Shown here: positions 9,913 to 18,800 of the stretch, piece after piece
How positions within the stretch are numbered: position 1 is the first letter of the stretch
How the letters are laid out: each line of letters begins with the position of its first letter
Assembly: GCF_027019125.1 (NCBI RefSeq)
Contig: NZ_JALUXE010000024.1
Span: 98,590 to 162,589 of the forward strand
DNA: 64,000 nt
Direction of reading: 5' to 3'
DNA from: Roseovarius sp.
Lineage (GTDB): Bacteria > Pseudomonadota > Alphaproteobacteria > Rhodobacterales > Rhodobacteraceae
The notes under the pieces: model-generated
What the model saw: the letters and a program-made list of their open reading frames with translations, nothing else
Databases searched by the model: none
What the model was told of the DNA's origin: nothing
Position numbers and translations under genes: made by a program

Positions 9913-10239
9913 TTACTCCTGTGCCCCGCCCAGATGGGCAGAAAACTGGCGATAGATTGCCTCGGACAGGCCCAGACCCGCGCGCCCCGCCCCCACTTCG
10001 GTCAGCGTGCTGTCGAGGAGGGATTGAGCGGTCTGGGTTGCCGAACTTTCCGTCAACGAGTCTCCAAACGACGCGGCGCGGCCGGATTGTAGGATCTGGT
10101 TGAGAAAAAGCGCCTCGAACCCCTCTGCCGCGCCGCGCAGCCGGTCCGCGTCGCGCGTGGCCTTGGTGGCAATCTTGTCGTCGGACAGGCTAGAAGCCTG
10201 GCGGGCATCAAACGCTGTGGCAACCGGGGACAGGGTCAT
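9913..10239 (-). CDS. flgJ: FlgJ-type rod-binding protein without muramidase domain
   Basis: 108 aa; AAEGFEALFLNQILQSGR motif of the rod-binding domain; located between flgI and flgK. Confidence 0.85.
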   Translation of the reverse strand: MTLSPVATAFDARQASSLSDDKIATKATRDADRLRGAAEGFEALFLNQILQSGRAASFGDSLTESSATQTAQSLLDSTLTEVGAGRAGLGLSEAIYRQFSAHLGGAQE

Positions 10240-10252
10240 GGCTGTATGCTCC

Positions 10253-11380
10253 TCAGATCACGATCAGGTCGGCGCGCAGGGCACCCGCGCGGTGCAGCGC
10301 CTCGAGAATGGCCACCAGATCGGCGGCACTCGCCCCCACGGCATTGATCGCATCGACCAGCGAGGCCAGCGACACACCCGGATCAAACACAAAGGCGGGG
10401 TTGTTTTCCTGCTGCACGTCAATCTGCGTATCCGGTGTCACCACGGCATTGCCCGGCACCACCACGCCGCCATCCCGGCCATTAACAACCGTTGCGCCCT
10501 GGTCGACGTTGAAATCCTCGTTCACCCGCACGGTCAGCGAGCCATGCGAGACAGCGGCGGGCGTCACCCGCACCATGCCACCAATGACCACCGTGCCGGT
10601 GCGCGCATTGACGATGACCTGTGCCGGCGGCGCAGCGGGATCAACCTCGATATCCTGCAAGAGACCCATGAAAGGCACCCGCGCCGCCGGATCGGCCGGC
10701 GCGCGCACCCGCACCGAACTGCCGTCAAAGGCCACGGCCACACCATCGCCAAACTGCGCATTGATCGCATCGGCCACATTGCTCGCGGTCGAGAAATCCG
10801 GGCGGTTCAGATTCAGCACGAAATACTCGGTTTCCAGAAAGGCTGTTTCGACCATCCGTTCGACCGTGGCACCACGCGGCACCCGCCCCACGGTGGGCAC
10901 ATTGACCACCACGGACGAGCCGTCGCCGCCTTCGACCCCCAGGCCGCCAACCACCAGATTGCCCTGGGCGATGGCGTAGACCTCGCCATCCGCCCCCATC
11001 AGCGGCGTCATCAATAGGGTACCGCCCTGCAGGGACTTGGCCTTGCCAGCGGTCGAAACCGTGACATCCAACACCTGACCCGGCTTGAGAAACGGCGGCA
11101 ACTCGGCCGTCACCATCACCGCCGCCGCGTTCTTGGCATCCAGGTCGTTGGTCCCCACCTCGAGCCCGAGGCGCGAGATGATGGATTGCATGGATTGCCG
11201 CGTGAGGCCCGAGTTGCCGTCGCCCGACCCGTTCAGACCCACGACAAGACCATAGCCCACCAGCGGGTTCGATCGCACCCCGGCCACATCCGCCAGATCC
11301 TTGAGCCGGTCGGCCAGCGCCGCCCCCGGCACGAGGCAGACCAGCAACAACAGGACTCTCAGCATGCCCGCGCCCTTCAT
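10253..11380 (-). CDS. flgI: Flagellar P-ring protein
   Basis: [30 protein letters not shown] and C-terminal [32 protein letters not shown]. Confidence 0.96.
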   Translation of the reverse strand: MKGAGMLRVLLLLVCLVPGAALADRLKDLADVAGVRSNPLVGYGLVVGLNGSGDGNSGLTRQSMQSIISRLGLEVGTNDLDAKNAAAVMVTAELPPFLKPGQVLDVTVSTAGKAKSLQGGTLLMTPLMGADGEVYAIAQGNLVVGGLGVEGGDGSSVVVNVPTVGRVPRGATVERMVETAFLETEYFVLNLNRPDFSTASNVADAINAQFGDGVAVAFDGSSVRVRAPADPAARVPFMGLLQDIEVDPAAPPAQVIVNARTGTVVIGGMVRVTPAAVSHGSLTVRVNEDFNVDQGATVVNGRDGGVVVPGNAVVTPDTQIDVQQENNPAFVFDPGVSLASLVDAINAVGASAADLVAILEALHRAGALRADLIVI

Positions 11381-12039
11381 AGCGGCGACACGGTTTCAAA
11401 GGCGCGGCGCAGCCAGCCTTGCTTGGCGGTATCGGCCACATCGCCCGCACCCACATATTTGATCTCGGCATGGGCGATCCGGTCAGACCGCACGACGTTG
11501 TCGGCGGAAATATCCGTAGGCCGCACCACTCCGCGCAGACGGATGTATTCCTGACCATTGTTGAGCGTCAGTTTCTTTTGGCCCACGATTTCGAGGTTGC
11601 CACCGGGGAGCACCCGCACAACGGAAACCGATACGCGGCCCGTCAGAGAATTGGACTGCGTGGCATTGCCCCGCCCGGCATAGCTGCGGGTGGTGCCGCT
11701 GGTCAGGCGACTATCGTCAAAGCCGAAGGACAGAACGTCGGGCAGGTCCAGCTCGAAACTGTCGGTCTTGCTTGATCCCGCCGCCTGCGATTTGCTCGCG
11801 GCAAAACGCTCGGAGAATTCGACCGTCAGAATGTCGCCCACGGATCGCGCGCGCCGGTCGGCAACGAAGAGACCGTTGGAATATCCGGCATAGATCGAGC
11901 CTGTGGGCATCAGGCGCGATTGCTGCACCTCTTCGACCGGGTAAACCGGCGCATAAAGCTCCGATTCCGCCTCTTCGATCTGGGTGGAACAACCGGCCAG
12001 CGCAACAAGCGCGACAGCGGTGCAGGTGAAACGGCGCAT
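11377..12039 (-). CDS. flgH: Flagellar L-ring lipoprotein
   Basis: Lipobox [61 protein letters not shown]. Confidence 0.95.
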   Translation of the reverse strand: MRRFTCTAVALVALAGCSTQIEEAESELYAPVYPVEEVQQSRLMPTGSIYAGYSNGLFVADRRARSVGDILTVEFSERFAASKSQAAGSSKTDSFELDLPDVLSFGFDDSRLTSGTTRSYAGRGNATQSNSLTGRVSVSVVRVLPGGNLEIVGQKKLTLNNGQEYIRLRGVVRPTDISADNVVRSDRIAHAEIKYVGAGDVADTAKQGWLRRAFETVSPL

Positions 12040-12050
12040 CAGGATCCCCT

Positions 12051-12839
12051 TCAGAGATTATTGGCGAGATAGCTCATCATGTCGTCCGAGGCCGAGATGG
12101 AGCGGGAGTTGATTTCATAGGCGCGCTGCGCTTCGATCATGTCGACCAGCTCCTGCACCACGTTGACATTCGAGGTCTCCAGCGTGCCCTGAAGCAAGGC
12201 CCCCATGCCGTCCTCGACCGGATTGCCCACGATCGGCGCGCCGCTTGCGGTGCTCTCGACCACAAAGGTTTCGCCCACCGGCTCCAGCCCGCGCGGATTG
12301 GCGAATTGCGCAAGGGTCAACTGCCCCACCTCCTCGGCCTCGACCGCATCGGGCAGGGTCACGCTGACGATGCCGTCACGGGAAATGCTGATGCTGGTGG
12401 CCTCGGCGGGGATCTGGATTTCGGGCTGCACGATGTAGCCGCTCGACGTGGTCAGGACACCATCGGCATTCTGCGAGAACGTGCCGTTGCGCGTGTATCC
12501 GATCCGCCCATCCGGCATCAGCACCTGAAAGAACCCCTTGCCGTCAATCGCCAGATCCAGCGCGTTGTCTGTCGTGGTCAGGCTGCCTTGGGTATAGATC
12601 TTTTCGGTGCTGACCAGCCGCACACCCGTTCCCAGCGTGGTGGGTGCCGTCTGTTCGGTCGCCTCGGATGTCTGCGCGCCGGCAGGCCGCAGCGTCTGAT
12701 AGAGCAGCGTTTCGAAATTGGCGCGGTCGCGCTTGAAACCGGTGGTGTTGACGTTGGCCAGGTTATTGGAAATCACCTGAATACGGGCTTGCTGCGCATT
12801 GAGCCCGGTTTTGGCCACATGCATCACGTTCGAGGACAT
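12051..12839 (-). CDS. flgG: Distal rod protein
   Basis: AKTGLNAQQARIQVISNNLANVNTTGFKRDRANFE and NVNVVQELVDMIEAQRAYEINSRSISASDDMM. Confidence 0.96.
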   Translation of the reverse strand: MSSNVMHVAKTGLNAQQARIQVISNNLANVNTTGFKRDRANFETLLYQTLRPAGAQTSEATEQTAPTTLGTGVRLVSTEKIYTQGSLTTTDNALDLAIDGKGFFQVLMPDGRIGYTRNGTFSQNADGVLTTSSGYIVQPEIQIPAEATSISISRDGIVSVTLPDAVEAEEVGQLTLAQFANPRGLEPVGETFVVESTASGAPIVGNPVEDGMGALLQGTLETSNVNVVQELVDMIEAQRAYEINSRSISASDDMMSYLANNL

Positions 12840-12878
12840 CGGCGCTGCCTTTCCTGAGGTCTCTGTTCGATCTCAGTC

Positions 12879-12894
12879 TGCAAACGTCGTGCCA
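12879..12894 (-). promoter_or_regulatory. Sigma54 promoter for the flgGHIJKL operon
   Basis: Minus strand TGGCAC-GACGT-TTGCA, an exact match to the -24/-12 consensus; predicted leader about 29 nt before flgG ATG with a GGAAAGG ribosome-binding site. Confidence 0.85.
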
Positions 12895-12966
12895 GCCCGA
12901 TCTGGTTTTACGACCAATGCGCCGGTAATTTTAGCGCCATGCCGAAAAAATGAGATGGGCGGCCTC

Positions 12967-13602
12967 TCACGGCGCGCGCCCGCAGCTCTCGGGACGGGCA
13001 TCCGTGGGCATCTCGGCGCACCATTTGGCAAACTCTGCCCCCGCGCGCTCTTGCACTGCCAGCCGCGCCTTGGGCTCCAGCCCGGCCATGGCCACCTCCC
13101 GCAGCGCAAAGCCGCCCGGCTCTTCAAAGGCAGCGCCCAGCGTGAACCAGAGCGCCGCCTCTTCCATCCGGGCGGGACTGCGCAATTGCGCCTCGACCCG
13201 ACCGAGCGCCACGAATTGTCCCGTCACACCAGCCTCGGCCCGGGCGCGCAGATCGGCCAGCAACCGATCCGCCAGCCGGGCGCGGGCCGGTTCGGTCAAA
13301 CGGTTCAACAGAAGATCGCTCACGTCCATTGCCCGGGTCTCGCCCGCAAGACGCGCCCGCCATGCCCAATAGGCCGCTGCCTGATCGTCCTGCGGCACGC
13401 CCTGCCCGCGTGCCAGCATCACCGCAAGGTTGACCTGAGCCGCCCGGTGCCCGGCCTGTGCCAGATCGGCGAAAATCGCCACAGCCGCCCCGGCCTGTCC
13501 ATCTTGTGCCAGGGCCACGGCCCGGCCGAAATCCGGCGTAGACCCGGCCATCGCGGCCGCGCCGCATAACCAAACCGTAGATGCCAGCAAGAACCGCCGC
13601 AT
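12967..13602 (-). CDS. Secreted Sel1-like/TPR-like repeat protein
   Basis: Signal peptide; AQAGHRAAQVNLAVMLARGQGVPQDDQAAAYWAWRA Sel1-like repeat. Confidence 0.65.
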   Translation of the reverse strand: MRRFLLASTVWLCGAAAMAGSTPDFGRAVALAQDGQAGAAVAIFADLAQAGHRAAQVNLAVMLARGQGVPQDDQAAAYWAWRARLAGETRAMDVSDLLLNRLTEPARARLADRLLADLRARAEAGVTGQFVALGRVEAQLRSPARMEEAALWFTLGAAFEEPGGFALREVAMAGLEPKARLAVQERAGAEFAKWCAEMPTDARPESCGRAP

Positions 13603-14004
13603 CTACTTGCCCGCCATCATCACCAGTTGCAGATACATCATGCGCCGTCGCTCTCCGTCCGGGCGCTGCTCATAGACCACCAGACGATGCCGCTGCGTGG
13701 GGGTCATCTCGACGTCGATGCTGACCGTGTCGGGCAGGTGAATATCGTGCTGCGCCAAGAGCGCCTTGGGATCGGCCAAAAGAGCGGTGCTGAAGGCGCG
13801 ATCAATCCAGCTCCGGGCCAGAGCCCGCCCAAGGATTTCCGGCAAATGCCGCTCGACCAGCGAAATATCGTGCAGATTGGTGCTCCGCCGCACCAGAGGA
13901 AAGGCGTCCGGCGCTTGGCCCGGCGCGGCCTGTCCCGCAGACCGGCGCAACATCCTGAATTTTGACAAGGCGCCCGCCACTCTGCCCACTCCTTCTGGTT
14001 TCAC
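13603..14004 (-). CDS. Hypothetical protein with NHLP/nitrile-hydratase-alpha-like region
   Basis: 133-aa ORF; WIDRAFSTALLADPKALLAQHDIHLPDTVSIDVEMTPTQRHRLVVYE resembles the NHLP-leader pattern. Confidence 0.55.
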   Translation of the reverse strand: MKPEGVGRVAGALSKFRMLRRSAGQAAPGQAPDAFPLVRRSTNLHDISLVERHLPEILGRALARSWIDRAFSTALLADPKALLAQHDIHLPDTVSIDVEMTPTQRHRLVVYEQRPDGERRRMMYLQLVMMAGK

Positions 14005-14072
14005 CGCGTCGCTTGGGCGATACGGTTCCTCACAGACACAACGACAAAAAACCCTGTCAGTTTAGCGTCGCT

Positions 14073-14088
14073 TGGCGCGGTCCTTGCA
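14073..14088 (+). promoter_or_regulatory. Candidate sigma54 promoter upstream of the FliL-like gene
   Basis: TGGCGC-GGTCC-TTGCA against consensus TGGCAC-N5-TTGCA. Confidence 0.5.
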
Positions 14089-14099
14089 GTTTGCCCTGC

Positions 14100-14600
14100 A
14101 TGACCCGGATTTCGCCCCGCCAGCCGCTCATCATCTTTGCCCTGACTGCAAGTCTCGGGCCAATGGCGCTTGGGGCTGCCAGCCTTTGGGTCCTGCGCCA
14201 CACGCCCAGCGTGCCACAGCCAATGGCCGCGACTGCCCCCACGGGCGATGCCCCCGCCGGACCCGAGCCGCGCCGCTATCTGCCGCTCAGCCTGCCGGTG
14301 ACGGTGACTTTGCCAGACGGCGGCGGCACGGTCAGTATCGGCCTGGGTATCGCTCTGCGCGAGGCAGGCAGCATCGAACTCATGGCCCGGCTGGCCGACC
14401 GACAACTCGAGGCACAGGCCGAACTGGCCGATGTCGTGCTGCGCGCCGCCGAGAGCTATCCCGCCGACACCCGCCTCGCGGCGCTGCGCAACACCCTGCC
14501 CGAAACGCTGAAAGAGGCGATGAACGCCCGGCTGATCACCATGAGCGAGGAGCCTGCCATCCTGGAGGTTCTGATACTCGACTGGTCCCACGCCCCCTGA
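14100..14600 (+). CDS. fliL: FliL-like flagellar basal-body-associated protein
   Basis: Single N-terminal TM, periplasmic domain RRYLPLSLPVTVTLPDGGGTVSIGLGIALRE, ~166 aa, in the flagellar cluster; internal ATG at 14100 of ORF 13962..14600. Confidence 0.55.
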   Translation: MTRISPRQPLIIFALTASLGPMALGAASLWVLRHTPSVPQPMAATAPTGDAPAGPEPRRYLPLSLPVTVTLPDGGGTVSIGLGIALREAGSIELMARLADRQLEAQAELADVVLRAAESYPADTRLAALRNTLPETLKEAMNARLITMSEEPAILEVLILDWSHAP

Positions 14601-14655
14601 TTGGCAGGCTTCTTGCATCCCCGAGACATATACCAAGCCCGTGAAAGGACATCCC

Positions 14656-14802
14656 ATGATCTCCATGCGCCAGACCTTCATTCCCGCCCCCGGCACCGAT
14701 CCGCACAAACTGGGTGTGGAACTCGTGATCTGCGACGAAAATGGCGAACCGCGGCGTCAGCATGTCTGGGGTCTGGTGCGCTTGCTGCGCCGCCTCTGCT
14801 AA
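14656..14802 (+). CDS. Small ORF, 48 aa, not in the supplied ORF track
   Basis: ATG preceded by GAAAGGA; reads MISMRQTFIPAPGTDPHKLGVELVICDENGEPRRQHVWGLVRLLRRLC*. Confidence 0.45.
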   Translation: MISMRQTFIPAPGTDPHKLGVELVICDENGEPRRQHVWGLVRLLRRLC

Positions 14803-14823
14803 GGGACGCGGGTCGCGGCCATT

Positions 14824-15045
14824 TCAGCGCGGCTGCCGCAGGTGCTGCCGAAGGCGCGTCGCAAAAGCAACAGTGCCGACCCCGAGGATCCCCCAACCTA
14901 TCGTCAGCGGCGCGGGCATCAGCCCGGCCACCGCCGTGGCCCATCCGGGTTGCAGGTAGATCCCTGCGATCAACCCGCCCGCAATCGTCAGAAACATGCG
15001 CAGCTTGAGGCAGGTGGCGCAGGTCTGTTCCTGCCTGCCCGCCAT
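14824..15045 (-). CDS. Small two-TM membrane protein with CxxC motif
   Basis: 73 aa, CATCLK motif and two hydrophobic stretches; start abuts the preceding gene's stop. Confidence 0.5.
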   Translation of the reverse strand: MAGRQEQTCATCLKLRMFLTIAGGLIAGIYLQPGWATAVAGLMPAPLTIGWGILGVGTVAFATRLRQHLRQPR

Positions 15046-15374
15046 CAGCGCGGCCCAGCCTTGCGATCGCAGTTCAGATAGACAAGATTTGCCCGGCCGC
15101 GCCCCGCGCGCTGCGCCGCCTTGGCCGACAGCATATCGGCGGTGCGCCGCACCGCATCGAGCGCCTCGGCAAGGATCGTGATGCGATCCTGTGCGCCATC
15201 TTCAGACAAGGACGCCCCCCCCACCAGCGCAATGACCGCGCAGCGCAGGGCATGATCGGCGCGCGACACAGCCGCCAGATCCCCTGTTTCTGCCGCCGCG
15301 ACCAGCGCCGCCGTCAAGTTTCGGATCTGGTCGCCAAGAAGGCTGTAGGTCATTTGCTGCACCACACGTGTCAT
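15045..15374 (-). CDS. Hypothetical small helical protein, possible flagellar chaperone (FliT-position)
   Basis: 109 aa helical ORF overlapping the end of fliS by 4 nt. Confidence 0.5.
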   Translation of the reverse strand: MTRVVQQMTYSLLGDQIRNLTAALVAAAETGDLAAVSRADHALRCAVIALVGGASLSEDGAQDRITILAEALDAVRRTADMLSAKAAQRAGRGRANLVYLNCDRKAGPR

Positions 15375-15787
15375 ACCGCCTGCGCCTTGACCTGCGACCC
15401 GATTTGTTGCCAGGCGTCCAGAATGTCACCCATGGCAGCGGCAGCCTCTGCCAGGCGCGCGCCCTCTTCGCCGCGCATCGCCTTGAGCACGTGAAACCGC
15501 GCGAATTCATAAAGCTGGAAAAGATCCCCCGCCAGATCGCCGCCTGCCTCGAAATCGAGACTCGATTGCAGGATATAGATCGCGGTCAGAACCCGGTTGA
15601 CGTGGTCCGCCGGCAACGGGCGCGCCTCTTGTTGGGTGCGCGCCAAGACACCGAGTGAGCGGTTGAGTTCACGCAACGTGACAAAAACGATGTCATAGGG
15701 ATCGGTTGCCGCTTCCTGCACGAGGGTCTCGGCCTGACGGTAACGGGAACGGGCGAAGGCGAAACTCATCGAAACTTCCTTTGACAT
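15371..15787 (-). CDS. fliS: Flagellar export chaperone FliS
   Basis: SRYRQAETLVQEAATDPYDIVFVTLRELNRSLG and DLAGDLFQLYEFARFHVLKA. Confidence 0.8.
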   Translation of the reverse strand: MSKEVSMSFAFARSRYRQAETLVQEAATDPYDIVFVTLRELNRSLGVLARTQQEARPLPADHVNRVLTAIYILQSSLDFEAGGDLAGDLFQLYEFARFHVLKAMRGEEGARLAEAAAAMGDILDAWQQIGSQVKAQAV

Positions 15788-15834
15788 GATTGCCAGATCT
15801 GTTTGTCAAAACGGCAAATCGCGTCAGGATGTTA

Positions 15835-15859
15835 GCCCCGGCAGTATTGCCGCCGGGGC
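15835..15859 (-). terminator. GC-rich hairpin just downstream of the cheA3-like gene
   Basis: GCCCCGGC-N9-GCCGGGGC, perfect 8-bp stem, 7 nt beyond the stop on the minus strand; no clear T-tract. Confidence 0.5.
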
Positions 15860-15865
15860 CTGGCG

Positions 15866-18800
15866 TCAGGCTGCGACGCTGGCCTTGCTCTCGTCGCCCG
15901 AAGCCAGCGCGCTGACGGCAACAACCATGCCCACCTCGCCACCGGACAGGACGGCGATGCCACTCATGTCGCGCATCCCCGACAGCACGCCCTGCAAGGG
16001 GCGCAGCATCACAAGCTGCTGACCCAAGAGCTCGTCAACCGGAATGGCGATGCGCGTCTGATTGCTGCTGAGAACCACATAGAGCCGCGCGCCAGCGGGC
16101 ATGTCGGCCGGCTCTGGCAGCAACGGATGCACAGGCACAAGCGGGCCTTCGTCGATATGAAGCATCCGCGCGCCCCCAGAGGCCGCCACCGGCAAGAGCC
16201 GGTCGGTCTGAAGAATACGATGGATCGAATCCACCGGCAGCACATAGCGCACATGGCCCACCCGCACGACCATGCCATCAAGCACGATCATATGCTGCGG
16301 CACCCGCAGGTGGAATCGCACCCCGGCCCCGGCAGGAAGGCTGACACGGCGCAGCGCGCCCTTCTTGCGCGCCATCTCGTCGGCCAGCACGGCATAGGCC
16401 TCGGACACCGGAGCCTCGGGGCTGTTGTCGGTCAGCTCGACCCGCACGTGATCGCTTTCGGCCTCGACCGAGATATGAAACCGCGACGCCGGATATTCCC
16501 CGGAAAGCCGCAGATTTACCAGTGTCTTGAGCGGCCCGCGCAGTTCCTCGATCAACATCTGGTCGAGCATCACGTCGCCACCGACATAGGTGACAGAAGC
16601 ATCGACACCGATCTTGCGGGCCTGCGTGGCCACGTAGGCCTTGAGCGGGCGCAACAGCACTTCGGAAGGGCGCGACCGTTGCGCCACGCTTTCCTGTTGC
16701 AGATGCGACAACTCTGCCGAGAGCTGCGCCCCCGACTCGCTGATTTCCTGAAGCCGCATATTGTGCTGCTCCAGCCGGTCGCGCAGGACCGAGCGCACGC
16801 GCTGCTCCAATTCGCCCACCCCGGTGGCGCGCAGCGCCTCCATCACATCCTGCACCAGATCGACCGAAGCAAGCTGTGTCAACTCGTGCTCGAGCTGCGC
16901 GTGGCTGGCGGAAATGGCCCCCACCGCCTCGAGCAGCGCGAGGCTATCGCCGACATCCGACATCGGGATAAGATCAAGCGTGTCGGGCTCTGCCGCCCCG
17001 GCCTCGGGTGCTTCGCGCACCTTGAGAGCCTGCGCCATCATCAGCCGCGTGCCCGTCGTGTCCAGCATCGCCAGCCGCTCGACCATCCGGTCCTCTTCAA
17101 GGCTCGATGCCACGAGGAAATCAAACAGCGTGGCCTTGTCCAGGAACACCGTGACGTTGGTGATCATCCGCACGACGCCCGTGGTGATCCACTCAAGGAA
17201 GCCCTGCGCCAGCGCGTCATCGTCATTCAGATCGGCCCGCAGCACATAGAAATGCAGGCCCTCCTTGATCGCCTCATGGGCGGTCTTGACGCTCTCGGGC
17301 GACATCACCCGGTGGAATTCCGGGGGCAGGCCCAATCGGGATTCGATGCTCTTGGCGGTCATCACACCGCTGGCTACGAAACAGGCGTTGGTCGCCTCTT
17401 CGAACATCTTTTCAATCCGCGAGGTGTCAGGCGTATCCCCCTGATCCAGCGCATCGAACACCAGTTCCATCGTGTCGACAAAGCCGCGCCCCATTTGGAG
17501 CAGGATCACATCCGGGGCCTTTTGATCAACGCGCACCCGCGCGAAGAGGTCGATCAGCGCCATCGTCAGTTGCGAGGCCGTTTCGATCCGGTAATTCAGA
17601 CAGGCGAAATGCACCTGTCGCATCAAGGTGGAAAATGCCGGGAACCAGTTGGCACCGTCCTCGACGCTCCGCGCCTCCATTCCCTTGCGCAGGCTTTGCA
17701 GCGTCTCAAAGATATGGTCGACGCACCAGGCACCCAAGAGCTTGCTTGGGGGCATCATCTCGGCGTCGAACACCGACGCGGGCAAACTGCGCTCGACGCT
17801 GACCAATTCCTCGTACAACGCCAGTTCAGCAGCGCGATACGCATGGCCTGCCGGCTCTTGCGACAGTCTGTGGGCGCTGTCGACCAGCCGCACATATTCG
17901 CGCGGCGCGGCCAGATCGGCGATCCGCTCGGCAAGATCGCGGCGCTCTTCCATAGTGCAGGGCGTATCGCCCCCCATCCGCATGCCCTGGTCGGCAATCA
18001 GCGGGTAGAGCTCTGCGATAGCCTGGAAGAAAGCCCGTCCATCGGCGGCCGGATCAATCGGACCACGCGTCTGCGCCGGAGCGGCGTCCGCGTCGCCAAA
18101 TTCTTGCGCGGCACGCGCGCGCAGCTCTGCCACATGGTCCTTGGCTGCGGCATGGCTCATGCCCGTGGCCTCGGCCACCGGATCCAGCAGCGCAACCCAG
18201 CCGGTCAGATCAAGCTGCTGCGCGGCATAGCGCAGACCGTCGGCCTCCTTGCGCAGGGCGGCGAGGCTCGAGTCCTCTGACCAATTCGCGCAGAGCGCGT
18301 CCATCTTGTCGAGCGTCTTGAACACCATATCGGCAAAGATCTGGTGATAGGTCTGATCCGCCCGCAACTTGCCTTCCGCGACCTCGGCCGCGGGTTTGGG
18401 TCGCGCCGTGGTCTTCTTGACCGGCGCGGCTTTGGCTTCCACTTGGGGTTCTGGCGCAGGTTCAGGTTCTGCAACCGGCTCTGAGACCACATCGACGGCG
18501 GGCTCTGGCATCGGCTCTGGTTCGGGGGCGGGCTCTTCGGCAACCTCGGGCGCGGCGCTTTCCCCGCTCAACAGGCGGCGGATCGCGGCGCTCAGGTCGC
18601 GCGTTGCGGCGAGGTCCGGCGCATCTCCGCTCAGGACCGGCTCCAACAGGGCCAGCCAATCGGCGAGGTTCAGCTGTCCGGCGGCATAATGCAGGTTATC
18701 CGCCTGCCTGTGCGCGGCGCGCGGGCTGGTATCCTCGACCCACTCCGCAACCAACGCATCCAGCGCGGCGCAGGTCTTGTCGGCCATGTCGTTGAAAATC

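Noticed and set aside
7627-10092. 821-aa plus-strand ORF antisense to flgK
   Set aside because: Arg/His/Gln/Pro-rich low-information translation typical of the shadow frame of a high-GC gene; the sense frame has clear FlgK termini.
16127-18280. 717-aa plus-strand ORF antisense to the cheA3-like gene
   Set aside because: Shadow ORF of a high-GC coding strand; His/Arg/Gln-rich composition and no recognisable domain.
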